DNA from: Hyperoodon ampullatus
Taxonomy: Eukaryota; Chordata; Mammalia; Artiodactyla; Ziphiidae
Length of the DNA: 64,000 nt
NCBI GenBank assembly: GCA_949752795.1
Contig: OX457063.1
Location: 68,533,783-68,597,782 of the forward strand
Direction of reading: 5' to 3'
A program made the translations under genes and the position numbers. This document shows, one piece after another, positions 13,901 to 28,900 of the stretch (its first letter is position 1; each line of letters begins with the position of its first letter). The notes beneath the pieces were generated by a model. The model saw only the letters and a list, made by a program, of their open reading frames with translations. It ran no database searches and was not told the DNA's origin.

Positions 13901-16900
13901 TCAGCAATAAGGCTGTTTTGCTTTCTTACTATTACTTGTGTTCACGGAAGTAGCACTTTTCATTTCCTTCAGTAACTTTTCCTTTGCGTTCACAACTTTG
14001 CTAACTTGCACAAGAGGCCTAGCTTTTGGCCTTTCTGACATGCCTTCCCTATTAAGCTTAATTATTTCTAGCTTTTGATTGAAAGTGAGAGACGTGCAAC
14101 TAATCCTTTTGCGTAAACATTTAGAGGCAATTGTAGTGTTATTAATTAGTCTAAATTCAATATTGTTGTGTCTCAGGGAATGGGGAGGCCAGAGGAGATG
14201 GAGAGAGACAGGATAATGGCTGGTTAGTGGAGCCGTCAGGACACATAATGTTAAGTTTGAAAAATCGTGAGAATTACCAAAATATGACAGAGACATGAAG
14301 TGAACAAATGCTGTTAGAAAAATGGTGCCAATAGACTCGGTCGACATAGGGTTGCCACAAACCTTCAATATGTAAAAAAGGCCATATCTGCAAAGCACAA
14401 TAAAACAAGGTACACTAGTTATAATTAATGTGAAGAATTAAGTATGGCACTATTAATGGAACTGTTTTCCTGGATTAAACAAAGGGTTCTAGAAGGAAAG
14501 TTTTCTCTTTGCTTTTATATAATAATAGTTTTGGTTACTGTTACAAATTTTGGAAGCTTAGTAGCATTGGGTTACATATGGTGAAGTATATTTAATATCT
14601 TCTGGATGTAGGTATTGTTGATCCAGCAAGTTATAAGTCAACATTTTTTTTTATATCTGGAATCTCTCTCTGTTCTTTAATTGCTCACATAGATATAACA
14701 GCTATGATTAAAATAAAAGAGCTTGCTTTTTGTGTGTAGTTTGTGGAAGTACATTGGCTATCATTTTTGTCATTTCCTAAGTAATTTCGAAAGTTAAATT
14801 TCTCAAGCTTAAAACGGTCGTATTTCACATAATTGATTGTAGAAAACAAGTATAACAAGAAGGTATACTGTTTGTAACAGGAAGATTGATTGCCATCTCC
14901 CATCTTTTTTCAGGGAACTCCTGCTTTGTTCTTAATTCAGTTAATTTTCAATAATAATCTATTGGCCTGTGGTGTAGAAGATGAAAGGTAATTTTAAACA
15001 AACAGTTTTGTTTATCTTGGAAAGTTTGTCATGTGATGAATGATATTCTTTTGACTTACTCTAAATTTTTTAAAAATGAAAAAAATCAAAATAAGAGTTG
15101 AGATTCATTTTTTGTCTTTTCTGTCAGTTATTTTTATAACCTTGCTATAATGTAATTAATGTATTTTCGAAGAAAGTACAGTTAATGCATAGTTGAAAAT
15201 TTTTTTTCCAGGTTTTTTCTCAACCTGGAAACACTTGTAGGCTGTGTTCTTTCTGGTCCAACTTCACCGCTAGCTTTCAGTGACTCTGTCTTAAATGTTA
15301 TTAATCAAAATGCAAAGCAGTTGGAAAACAAGGAGCATCTTTGGAGAATGTGGAGTATTATAGTCACCCCATTAACTGAATGGATAAATCAGGTATGATA
15401 TTTTAGCTGCATGTTTCCCCCAAATTTAATATCTTCACTTTTTTTCTTCCTTGTTAGAGCACAGGGATATATGAATAGAAGTTTGTATTTGAATGGAAGA
15501 TATTGCATATTTTTTTCTGCAGGATTGGTTAATTTTCTACTCTTTAGATTAGTTGATTTCATCATGTTTCTGCCTTATTCAAGAAAGTATAACTTAGTGG
15601 GGACTAAACAGTCCATTTTCTCCAGTAATTAGAAAGCCAGAAGGCTTACATGGTATATACAGATTCCCCTGTTTATATCTTGGATTCTTTCATTTGTACT
15701 ACGGGGAATAATATGGGTATCTTGACTAGACTGTATATTCTTAGGATCCCATGGTCAATAGGATCCTATGTTGGTGATTACCTCAGAGCCATATTGTAGT
15801 TCCTAAATCATTAATTGTTGAGAGTTGACTAACCCTTACGTTTAATTACTTTAAAAAGTGGCAATATTGTCAGGGTATGGAGCTCAAGTTCTGTCACTAT
15901 TAATAGTTCATCAGCTGCTTTATCTGTTCATCAGATAAAGCATCTGTTATAACTCTCAAATGGAATGAAGACTCCAAAGAATTTGTTACGTGGTTATACA
16001 GTAGCCCTTATTTTGGCTGCTCGAGCCAACACTCCATTAAACGTATTCTTCCCAAAGAAAAAAAGTTTATGTTCCTAAATAATTTCCCACTGTTTAAAGG
16101 ATGCTAGAGGCCCTTTTTATAAGTCCTTGCTTGAATCTACCTTCTGTGTATAGTAAAAGATTTTGGAGTCTCCTTTGGGATTCTTTTTTAGGACTTAAAA
16201 CACAGTGCGTTGTTTCCCAGGGTTGCTTAAAAAATTACCATGAACTGATGGCTTAAATCAATAGGAATTTATTTTTTTATAGCTCTTGAGGCCAGAATTT
16301 CAAAATCAAGGTGTTGGCAGGTTTGGTTTCTTCTGGAGCTCTGAAGGAGAGTGTGTTCCATTCTTCTCTTAGCTTCCAGTAATTCTTGATGTTCCTTGGC
16401 TTGTCGATGCGTCACTTCAGTCTCAGCCTCCATCTTCACGTGGCATTCTTCAAAGTATCTTCTGTCTATTAAACTTCCCCTTTTGTTATAAGGATACCAG
16501 TTATTGGGTTAAGGCCCACCCTAAACCGGCATGACTTCATTATTGCATGATTACATCTGCAAAGACCCTATTTCCAAAGGTTACAGAGGTTAGGAGTTCA
16601 CCATCTGTTGAACATCTCAACATTAGAGACACAATTCTACTCACTACACATAGTAAGATGTTACTACTTCGGGCTAGAATTAGATGGTAATTTGTCTAAC
16701 TTTTTCATTGTTTTTCTTGTTTCAGACCAATGAAGTGAATCAAGGTGATGCCTTAGAACATAATTTTAGTGCCATCTATTGTGCACTGACTTTACCGATA
16801 AACCATGTTTTTTCAGCACAGAAAATTCCAGTGGTAAGGCAAAGTTTTACTTGATGAATTTGCATTTTTCTGAAAATATTATGTCACCCTTTATAATGAA

Positions 16901-19900
16901 CCCCTACAGTAATTTTACCTAAAACAAGACTTTCTTATGACCTATAATCAGCTTAGGAGAAAGGAAAGTGGTGAAGGAAGAGAGAAGCTCCTCTTGACCT
17001 TTGATAATTGCTGGTATTGTGGCATTATTACAGTTCTTCAGTTAGAGCTCTGTGGAGGTGGGCAAACTCACTACCCTATACTAGTCTCCTCTTTGACACC
17101 TTAAACGTTACCGTGTTTTAAAAATGTTAAAGATGTATTCTGTTAGGTGTTTTGATGTGTAGATGTGTTTTCTAAATTTCTTTTTTATTGTTACTAGGCC
17201 ACCATGAAGACCTTACTTAAAACTTGGTCAGAATTATATAGAGCATTTGCTCGCTGTGCAGCTTTGGTGGCAACTGCAGAGGAGAATTTGTGCTGTGAGG
17301 AACTTTCTTCCAAGATAATGTCCAGTTTGGAAGATGAAGGCTTTTCAGTGAGTTTATCCTGATGCTGACCTTTTTTGCATGTAAAGGATTCTTTTCAAGT
17401 AAATAGAGATAACATTTGTGAACTGTCATTTACTAATGCTTTTAGTTTATAAGTAATGAAGTTAGTGTATAAAACGAGTAACAGCTTTGCAAAAAAGTTT
17501 TGTGTCTTTGGACTCTAAGGTCCATGTATCAGGACCATTTAACAGTGATATGCTTTTACTACTCTGTGGTGTGTGTGTGCCATTCTAGATGAACCGTACA
17601 AGGACCTTACTGTCCTGGACCTTGCTTTATCATATCTGTTAGCTCTTTAAAGTCTATCCTCTAGAAGTTTGTAGATCTAAAAATATAGGTTCCTATTCAC
17701 TCCTTTCCCTTACTCTATAAAAAGAACTGCTGTCAGCAGTTTGGTATGTATCATTCTAGAATAGACCTCTTTCTTTCTACCCATAAGTTACATATTTATG
17801 CTCACATATGTACATGAATACAGTGTTCTTGCCAGTTGAAATTTATTTATTACTCTGAAGAATGCTTTTTTCCATCTGAAAAGATAGATTTTCTAGCTCT
17901 TAATAGTGGTTACCCCTGCGGAGAAGAGTAGAAGTATTTATAATATTCTCTTTTTAAAAATATTGGCATAATTCTGATTATGGTATTTTGGTACTATAGT
18001 ATTTGTCAGAGCGACTTTAAAAATGTAAATGAGATTAAAACACTTCTGTAGCTTTTTGTTGCATTTGGAGGAAAAATCTGAACTGCTTACCACTGCCCTT
18101 GAAGTTTGTGCTTCCTTCTTCAAAGAATCTTATTTAATTTAATTAGTCTTGTTAATTTCTGTCTGAGCATCTTGTTATCAAAATCATTTGTGTACTTCAT
18201 TCTGTAACTTCCCCCACACTCCATGAGGTTAGGGACTTTCTGTCTTGTTGATGTATATCCCTGGCTTTTATCTGGCCACCTAGACAGTGAATTTGTTGAA
18301 GGCTTTTATAATTGTTAGGGAGAAGCTTGACCCTCAGTTTTCACCTTTAAATTATTGTCTTGGATAGGCTTACATCTTTGTTCTCTTCTGCAAGAAATGT
18401 AGAATCTATCAAGTTTTATAAAATACCCTGTTGGGACTTTGCTTGTCATTGGTTGGTTATATTGCATTTATAGATTAATTTGGAAAAGAATTTACATCTT
18501 TATAATGTTGAGTTTTTCTATTAAGGAATATTTATTTAATTCTAAACTTAACCAAGCTTGCTTGAGTTTTTGGAAGTTTTAAAGCTGTTTTTCAGCTGTT
18601 GTGTATGGTCTCTTCGCTGCCCATATTTGGTTGCTGCTGGAGTATATGAGATCGGTTGGTAATGTGCATTTCCGTATGTTAAACCAAACTTGTGTCCTTA
18701 AGATGCCCTTCTTTGTCACAGTGAAAATCTTTTAAAACATTGTAGATAAGTGTTTTAAAATTTTTTGCGTATATCTTCATTAGTGAGATTGGAGTTCCTC
18801 ATTATCCAATTTTTGTATTTTGGGAATAACAGACATGTATGTGACTGATAACTCCTTGTCAAATATGTAACTAAGTAATTAACAAGTTTTAGCTTTCAGA
18901 AAAATTTTTATCAGTTTTGAAGATACTGTTCATTTGTTCATTTCTGTAAAATTTTTTTCATTTTTACAACTTATGCATCTAAGACTGTTCTTATTTTTCT
19001 TACTGCTACTGTTACAAATGCATTGTTTGATAATAATTTTTTTATATATATAGTTTTTAAAACATTTATTTATTTATTTATTTTGGCTGCATCAGGTCTT
19101 AGTTGTGGCATGCGGGAATCTTTTAGTTGCAGCATGGTATGCGGGCTTCTTAGTTGTGGCATGCGAACTTAGTTGCAGCATGCACGTGGCTTCTAGTTCC
19201 CTGACCAGGGATCAAAACCAGGCCCCCTGCATTGGGAGCGTGGAGTCTTACCCACTGGACTACAGGGAAGTCCCACTAATTTTTAATTTTTTTGTTATTA
19301 ACCTCTTTTTTAGTTTGTAAAGTTTTTGGGTTTTCCTCTTGCCTTTAGAATTTAGACATTTCACCATGGTGTGTCTTGAGGCATCTTTTAAACTGTTTTA
19401 AGTACTTGGTAGACCCTTTCAGTCTAAAGAGCTGTGCCTTCATCTCAGGAAGAGTGCTTAGATCTTCAGGTGTCATCTTCTGTGTCTGTTACTTTTCTTT
19501 CTTTATATCTGTTTGTGTTTTGCTTTATTTTTGGTACTGCTTTCTGGGACCTTGATACTTCTGTTTCCATTCTTTCTCTGTTTAAATGCTGAGGTGTTTT
19601 ATAATAGTTTTATTTTTACATTTATGTTTTTAAGTGGATATGATTTCCTCTTTGAAGATAGTAGTTTTCTTCTGTTTCTGTTATTACCTCTTTCCTCGTG
19701 GATTAGTTCTATTGGTATTTAGCACACCTTCTTCATATTTGTCAATAAAGGTTAATATTGAACAGTATTGGTAGCTGGAATGTGTTTTCTAACCCAGGAG
19801 AGATCCCCTGTTTTTCTGGCTTTGATAGCCAATTGTAGTTACAAGCAAGCTTTGCCTTGTAATTGTGAGCAAGAAGGAAGCACTGGAGCTTTAACATCTT

Positions 19901-22900
19901 TTCTATATGGATGTATCATCTGTACTGAACCTTCCATGTGGTTTTCTTAGGTTAACTGGGGGCTCTCCCTTCCTCCTCTTGGTCCTTAACACTGACAGGG
20001 GGAGGTTGTCTTTAGTGGCAGACATGTGAATTAGTCCAGTGAATTGGACAAGTGACAGGTAGTGGAGAATAAAAGAAGAGCAACTGTGTTATAGAACTTT
20101 AATTTCAGTAGTCTTTTAATTACCCATTTGATTTTTCTAATGACCATCATATCTTTTTCTCAGAACCCTCCCTGTGTCTTCTGTTACTCAGTTTCTTATA
20201 GGAAAGCTCACTATTTTTGAGGTGTTCTTTGATCATGGTGCTGGGATTTCCTTTGTTCTATTTTCAGTCTCCCTTGCCCCCCGTGTCTTTAAAAAAAGTT
20301 TGCAGAAAAATGTCTGATGCTTCTAAGGGTTTATTTTTATTTCATTTGGATTTGAGGAGGGAGGAGGAAAGGGTATCAGGGAACTTTAGCAACATTTCAC
20401 ATTTTGTTTTGTTTCTGCTGGGTTTAGTGAACACTTCTGTAATTTTGAAGAGAAATTTGGTAAAGAATCTAATTTTGAACCTAGCTCTTCGATTCTCAAT
20501 TTATTGGTTTATATGCTGAGTTTTCTGGGCATCTTAAAGCTGAATTGTTTTCCATAAATATTAAGAAACAAAAAAAAAGGTATATTACTTGGCACACAGC
20601 AGTTAACTGGGAAATATTCATAACCATATACTTAATGTACCTTAAATGATATAAGCTATGACATGTGTGTTATTATATGTTATATGTGGGAGTTAAAGTC
20701 TTATATTTTTGTTCATGCTTATACTTTATATAAACCATGCCAGTAGTTAAAAGATTCTAATATAATACTTAACTATTCTTTCCTAGAATTTATTGTTCTT
20801 GGATAGGATCACTCATATTATTACTGTTATGGTTGATTGCATCGACTTTTCACCATATAATATTAAGTATCAGCCCAAAATTAAATGTAAGTATTTTATT
20901 TGCATACCTAATATATCATAAACATGGCTGTCTGAACTGTTGTCAGGGCAAATCCTAATAGCTTTTCCCGTCTCGTTTTACCTACTTCTGATGCTGTGTA
21001 ACCATGTTAGTTACTATGCTAGTAGCTCACATGCTTGCTCTCTTTCCTTCTGTGTGTGTGTGTCTCTCTCACCCTCCTGCCCCAATCTAACTCCTTTTTA
21101 TTATGCAGAAACATAAATATTGTCCTATTTAGAGATTGTCTAATAATACAAATGATTTTACTTACTCCATCTGGTACAAGGGATTATCTGGACAAAAAAC
21201 TTTGACGTTTGTTAAAATGTTCTTATTTGGTAGGCTGATTTGAAATAATCATTGAGTTGACATTCAACTGCACAGAAAATTGTGGCAGTGATTAATCAGT
21301 TATGGTTTTACAGGAAATTTAAAATGATGCTAAAAGTTTAACTCAATTTTTACTGTATAAAATTGGACAATTGAAATCATAACAAGTCTTATTTTTATAA
21401 TTATGTTCCTTGGTTAATTCTAAATTGAAATAAATACTGAGCTATTTTATTCTACTAAGTGGTTCTTTAAACTTACATATTTCTACCAGTGATTATATAT
21501 TTTCATATTGTATAGGAAAGAACCTTCCAGTAATGAAAAATGTGGATGTTTAAAGGTTACTTTTCCTGTTGAAAGATTGGGAACATACTCAGTTTTCTTT
21601 TTTTTTTAAGGTTCATATCCTTTTTTTTTTTAATTTATTTTATTTGTTTATTTTTGGCTGCATTGGGTCTTCATTGCTGCGTGCGGGCTTTCTCTCGTTG
21701 CAGCGAGCAGGGGCTACTATTTGCTGCGGTGTGCGGGTTTCTCATTGCGGTGGCTTCTCATTGCGGAGCATGGGCTCTAGGTGCGCGGGCTTCAGTAGTT
21801 GTGGCACGCGAGTTCAGTTGTTGTGGCTCGCAAGCTCTAGAGTACAACCATAGTAGTTGTGGCGCACGGGCTTAGTTGCTCCATAGCACGTGGGATCTTC
21901 TCAGATCCGGGATTGAACCCGTGTCTCCTGCATTGGCAGGCAGATTCTTAACCACTGTGCCACCAGGGAAGTCCCTTAGTTTTCTTTTAATAAGATCTAT
22001 CTTTGATGAATTAGTGTAAAGATTACTAGAACATAAAATATTTTTAGGGGTTTTTGGGCGAGTTTTTGGCTTTTTTGGGGGGGTGTTTCAGTTTTAAATA
22101 GTAATGTAGAGAAACATGTTATGTGACTAAAGTGTATTACAGGTCAGAGCATCCCGGCCTCGATGCCACAGAAATGGATGTGCTTGAATTTTTTGTTTTT
22201 AATCTCAGCCCCCTTTTGGGCTGAGCAACACTTAATCTGATTACCTCTTTGTCCGAAAAATAAAGTTCTCTAAATATCTTAACTATAAAGGTTATATAAC
22301 CAATGATATCAGAAATTTTTTTGTGGGCTTCCCTGGTGGCGCAGTGGTTGAGAGTCCGCCTGCCGATGCAGGGGACATGGGTTTGTGCCCCTGTCCAGGA
22401 AGATCCCACATGCCGCGGAGCGGCTGGGCCCGTGAGCCATGGCCGCTGAGCCTGCGCGTCTGGAGCCTGTGTTCCGCAACGGGAGAGGCCACAACGGTGA
22501 GAGGCCCGCGTACTGCAAAAAAAAAAAAAAAAGGAAAAGAAATTGTAAGCCACCGAAGTTTGATAAGGCAAGACGATGAGCTCCAGGTGGACATAATTTT
22601 ACCTATTTTGTTACTTCTGAAAAATTAGAATTAACTGAATATCCATTCTATCCATGATCTATAAACCCAGAATTAGAAGTCTTTTGTCTTCATTCCTTGT
22701 CTTGCAAGAGGTGTTCTTGCTGTTTAAATTTATGGAAACTAGGGGAGATTTCTAAAAGCTGCCAGCAAAAGTTGAGGGAGAGAGAAAACAAAAATTAGAA
22801 CTAGTTGAAAGAAAATTATTATTATTCATAAATATGCATAAGGATCACTTTGAGAGTTTTTGGATAACTTATTTTGTAACTTGTTTTAGAGAAACATTGC

Positions 22901-25900
22901 AAAAATTATACACAGACACTAAACATTCTCTACTCAGATTTCTCAGTTATCAGTTGATTGCTTTTGTCATCATTTTCATCCCCCACCCCCTTTATACTTT
23001 TTATTTTTATTTCCTGGAACCATTTCAAAGTAGTTGTAGACAAGTCTTTGATCTAGAACATTTCCCAAGTCTTGTCTTTCACAACCTTTAAAAGTGAAGA
23101 GTACAGGGCTTCCCTGGTGGCGCAGTGGTTAAGAATCCGCTGGCCAATGCAGGGGATACGGGTTTGAGCCCTGGTCTGGGAAGATGCCCGTGCGCCGCAA
23201 CTACTGAGCCTGCGCTCTAGAGCCCGTGTTCCACAACAAGAGAAGCCACTGCAGTGAGAAGCCCGCACACTGCAACAGAGAGTAGCCCTGCTCACCGCAA
23301 CTAGAGAAAGCCTGTGCGCAGCAATGAAGACCCAAGGCAGCCAAAAATAAATAAATAAATAAATTTATTTATTTTTTAAATTAATAAATCTTTTTTTTTT
23401 TTTAAAGCAAAGAAATACAAACAAAGTTACTTTTTGAGAGTCTCTCAATTGGGCTCTGTCAATATTTCCTCAAGATTAGATTGAGATTGCATTTCTTCAC
23501 TGGGATACTACAGGAGTATTTTTTTCAGTGCATTATGTCAACAGGCACACACGTCAGTTTGTCCCATTACTAATGATGTTAACATTTACTATTTGGTTAA
23601 GATGGTATCTGCCAGGTTTTCCACTGTAAAGTTAATTAGTAAATACTTATAATTAATAAGTTAATGTTTTGTGGCAGGTAATTTGAGACCGTGGAAATAC
23701 CTTGTTAACCCAGCATACTTTTACCCATGAGTTTTTCAGCCACTGATGCTTCTTGCTTAAAACACTATGATGTTTCCCCAAAGTGGTAGTTCATATTGTT
23801 TCATTTAATTACGTTATATTACTTTGTATCAAGGAGTTTATCTCCTTTGCTTTAATTACATTAATTCTAAAAGCTGTCCCCATTTTAATTATTTATCTCA
23901 TTATGTTCCCATAATAAACCATTCTACAATTATTTATCAAGCCACTAAGCACCAGACACTTACAGGTACAAGTGACATCCTAATGTAAGATATAGCTTCC
24001 TTTGTCCCCTATTTATTTTGTTTTTATCAGCATGGATTTCTGTTATTCAGTAGGCTTTAATTTACTGGTGTCTATTACCTTTTCATGTGTTTCCATTATT
24101 CTTTGAGAACTTTGACATAAGATGTTTATATTTTTCCCTGCCTCCGCCTGGAACCAGCCATATCTCCAAGGAATATGGTTCCTTTTAGCTGAGAATGGCA
24201 TTTAGAAGCCAAAATCTGTTCATTGCTATTAAGGTGTCACTGCTTCTGGATCTCTGAGTGGACAGAGGTGGGAAATACATTGGTGTGTTTGTGAACTACA
24301 CAGTTATGTTTCTCTAGATTTACTTTCAGTTATTTTCTCATATCATAAGGTTTATTCTGGTCTTGGATATCCCTTTTCTCTATTTACCTGCCTCCGTATA
24401 TATACTGTTTGATCAGTCTCTTGTATGTAACTGCTGACTACAGGCTGTCTTCAGCCTCAGCATACTAGCCAAGAATTTCTGGGTGGCCTTTCCAGTTTAA
24501 ATTATTCATGTATGGGAAACTGATTCTAGGGAAGAAGGTTGGCTTCCTTTCAGTAGCAACACTTGTTTTTCATTTCAGCACATGATATTTTTAATTAATA
24601 AGCCCTGAATTAGAGTTTTCTCTTAAATCTGAGATATCTTAACCTTAAAAGAATGGATTCTTTGAGGGAAACAAAGGTAATTTTGGAATAGGTACGATTT
24701 TCTTGACAAGACATAATGGGTTTACCCCTGGAGAGAGATGCAAAGGGTGCAAAGGAAAGTTGGACAGATACATCTTTTTCTTTAAATCTAGGCTTTTTTC
24801 CTTGTATTATTTCTGAGGATTTGGATCTCTGACTTGTTCAGTATTAATTTGTGGGGTTTAGTGTACTATAGATGAGCCAGGAAGCAATGATTCTAAGGGA
24901 AATCTTGTTTCTTATTTTTTAAATGGACTTTAAACTTTTAATTTTGGAGCACAGCTTATATAATTTAGTGTTTTCTTACAAATTAGTTGTTGAAATTCTG
25001 AGACTATAAAATAAAAATTTTAATGCATTTAAAAATTCCTTAGAGAAAATAGAGTCATTTTTCTGGAATTCTTATTCTAGCTCTGCCAAACAGTTTTCCC
25101 TTATCTCTGATTCTCTTTTAGAGATAATGTTGTAGTGATGTTTATCCACTAATGGTATTTCATTTTAAGATTTGTGGGTATCACTCTACAGAAACACATG
25201 TATTAGATGTAGATGTCATGTAAATGTGAGACATAAATTGTAAAGATGAACAGTGACACTTTTCAACACACTTGAGTTTTTAATAAGTTTAATTTTATCC
25301 TAGCACCACAGAGACCTTCAGATTGGTCCAAAAAGAAGAAGGAGCCCTTGGGGAAATTGGCTTCTTTATTTAAACTTATTGTGAGAGTGATCTATTCTTT
25401 CCATACTCTGAGCCTCAAGGAAGTACATTCTGATACTCTCCTCGCTATTGGCAACTCAATCACCAGCATTCTTTCCAATGTACTTGGACATATTTCTTTG
25501 CCTTCTATGATCCGAAAAATATTTGCAACTTTAACAAGACCTCTGGCATTATTTTACGAAAAGTCAAGGTAAGTATTTTGGCTTAATAACTTTGAATTAA
25601 ACATATATGACTAGATTTAGGTAGCAAACGTTTATTGTTTTCATATCAGCTTTGCTGTTAAAGATCTTAATCTAAAGTTTAGTGGAAAGGGTAATATATG
25701 AAACTATGCTTTTGTTAAAAAGATAGTTCAAGTAATAAATAAGTATGAGATAGAAATTGGGAGTCACTTTATTTTTCATGATTAATCCAACCCTCTTTTT
25801 ACTTTAGTGCATGTCTTTTCAGAACTGTTAATACAAAAAGCATACCTCTTAAATGTATGATATATATAACTTGACACACTGCTTTGCAGTTAAGTATTAT

Positions 25901-28900
25901 ATATGGTATGCACTTAGTATATTGGATGCATCTTGCATCATACACCTAAGAATCTCATTGTTTTTAATGTCTGCGTAGGGCTTCATGAAACTTCACCCAA
26001 TTTCCTGTTGGTGGACATATGTTTTCTAGTCTTTTTCCTTATAACTAACAATATCACATTTGAACATATGTGTACATAAATCATTTGCCGCTAAATAGCA
26101 GAACAGGGCCCTAAAATTGAAATGGTTGGTTCAAAGGGTATATGAATTTAAATTTCTGAATTACCCTCCAGAAGTTTGTATTAATTTACATTACCTTTTA
26201 CATTTGAACCAAAGAAAGCGGTGCCTAAAAAACAACATGAAAAAATCCCAAGTAACATACTTGAAAGAAGCATTTTGGAAGAATTCATTATGTTCTTTAT
26301 AGCAAGCTTGTGTGGTTCAGTTATAATACAGCCTGTCTTTCATAAATTCACAGAGAAAGCTTTAGGAACAGATTTTATAAACTACAAAATGGAACTCCAA
26401 ATCCATTAAGTTTTTGCAAATCTTTTTTAGTCCTTAAGCTTCATCAAAAATAATAATGCTTTTTAAAAAGCATGGAAACAAGTGACTAGTATTAATACTT
26501 TGAGGTCTATTCCAGATGTTTTTCTTTAACTCCTATTTTAAAGACAGGTTTGTTTCATGTTTAAATGTTTGCAGTTTGACAATTTTTGTTAGGTCTTCGG
26601 GCACCTTTGTATATCACTACACGTGTCTCATTTTTTTGTGCTGCATTACGATATTTCTAGGTTTAATGTTCTAAAATATAAATGGTACTCTGTTTTTCTT
26701 CATAGGTTTGATGAAGTTCCTAAAGTATATAGTTGTATGAACAACAAGGTAAAAATAGACATTGTCCATAAAACACACTTTCATGAAGAAAAATTTTAGG
26801 ATTTAAATAATTGTCTTCCTTAAATATAATTTTACTGATTTTTTTTAAAAGGGTCATTACACCTTAATTTTAATGAACTTTTAGTAACAAGACTTGGATA
26901 TAATCAAAGGATAGTTTTTTAAAGAAAGATTTAATATTGCTTTAAATTCATATAACTCATCTCCTGTCTCATCCCTTTATATATGAAGGTAATTGGTTCC
27001 AAGGTTTTATAGGTAAAACTTGTGTAGGCAACTATTAATCTCCTATAATTTATGTGAAAACATAATTTTTTCTGTTAATGGAGAATAAGCTTGAATTCAA
27101 GCTGTTGTATCGATAAAGTAAGTCCTTGCCGGCCTATAAAGAGTGTTATATATTAAAGGTGATGGGAGCTTTTAAAAAAAAAAAAATTGAAATAATAACA
27201 TGTTTTGTGAGTTTAATTTAGTATGCTTTGTGCTTTTATTTTTTCTGTTTGAAAAGTAACATTTCTAAGTGTTATCCTAATGAACTTTTTCTTTTTCCTA
27301 GTTAGAAAAGCTACTAGGAGAAATTATTTCTTGTCTACACATCAGCTACACTGGGACTTATGACAGTGAACTTCTTGAACAGATCTCGCCATTATTATGC
27401 ATTGTATTTTCACACAAGAATAAACAGATTAGAAAACAAAGTACTCAGTTCTGGAATGCCACATTTGCTAAAGTGACGATGTTGATTTATCCTGAGGAGT
27501 TAAAGTATGCTAACAACAAAACTCTTTTATACAGTTACTCTGTTCTGATTGTGTATTGACATTTTGGTTTTAACATGAAATTTCCTTATGAGGGATCATT
27601 GCAGAGGATTTCTTAGTTGAAATATTATTATTTGGAGTACATGGTGATTATTAAAATTATTTGACCCTTTGCTTTGGTCCTTAGAGTAACCTTAGTTTTA
27701 GGAACATAAAAAGCAATTTCAGATTATCCTTAACAAAAGAAATTTCCAGCAAAAGGCAGGAAATTGATGGCTGTTAAATCTAAGTGACGTGTACTTAATG
27801 TAACAGTCTACTTTTGCTCAAAATTTTGATTTAAAATTTTGCTCAAAATTTTATGATTAAAATTTGGAAAATTGGAAAACTTCTTAAAGAATAAAATTCA
27901 GAAACTGAAGAGTTTAGTGAAAAATTCAAATATTGTCTGTAATTTCTCCCAGTTTTATATATGTGGAGTAAAAAACGGTCTTTAAGTTGGCTGTATTTTG
28001 CCACTTTAAAATTATAATTAAAGTGTTCTTGTTAATATGTCATCGTTACTGCTTACTTAAGGCATATATATTTATGTATTTTTTTGAAGACCAATACTAA
28101 AACAAGCCAAACAGAAATCTCTGCTTCTGTTGCCTGGTTTGGAAAATGTTGAAATTATTGAGGAATCCAGTGGACCATATTCAGATACAGTAAGTTGGGG
28201 GGGGGGTGTTGTTTACTTTTGCATGATGTTTGAGTAGTTCTTTTATTGCGTTTCAGTGTAGTTTTAAAAAGGACAAAAGCTTAGAATGTTTTACTGACGT
28301 GATAAACAAGTAAAACCTGAACAGAAGTGTTCCGTAACAGGAGTTTTCCATAAAGTTAGTTGTGTGGCCTAGAAAACTTAGGAATTAAGGGCAGTCAGTT
28401 TCACCATGGAGTCTCATTTAAATAATCTCTGGTTCTTGTTCATTAATGATCTTTTTTATTTAACTATGGCACCTCATGTATTGTTTTGCAGAGGTTGGAA
28501 TTATTGAAATATATGGTTAAATGTTGCTTTATATAAACTGGGAATACTAGTTATTAATCCCTATGTAAGCAAGAGCTACACTTCATTTTCTAATTTCTTT
28601 GCATTGAATCTCATTCATTCTGCCAGAGAAACACATCCTTGATATCACATTATCCATTTGGACCAAGGTTACTTTGGCTAATAGTACTTGATTACTGTCT
28701 AAAGATTAAGGAGTAAAGATAGAAGCACTATATACTCATCAGGTAGAACACCCTTAGGCACTTTTTTCCTATTCAACAACAAATGAAGTCTCACGGTTTT
28801 TGTTTAGAATCTTAGGAGAAAAAGTGTTATAGCTAGCTAAATGCTCTTACTTAGTTTTGGTTTTTGGGTAAAATAAAAATTCTTAGCAGATAATTATCTA

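Noticed and set aside
13901..14398. 165-codon open frame on the minus strand
   Set aside because: It covers a broken part of the Tigger1 transposase plus non-coding element sequence, with stops and frameshifts elsewhere; not a host gene.
22323..22380. tRNA-like A and B box
   Set aside because: These are the Pol III promoter remnants of the SINE; no cloverleaf with an intact acceptor and anticodon arm can be drawn, so it is not a tRNA gene.
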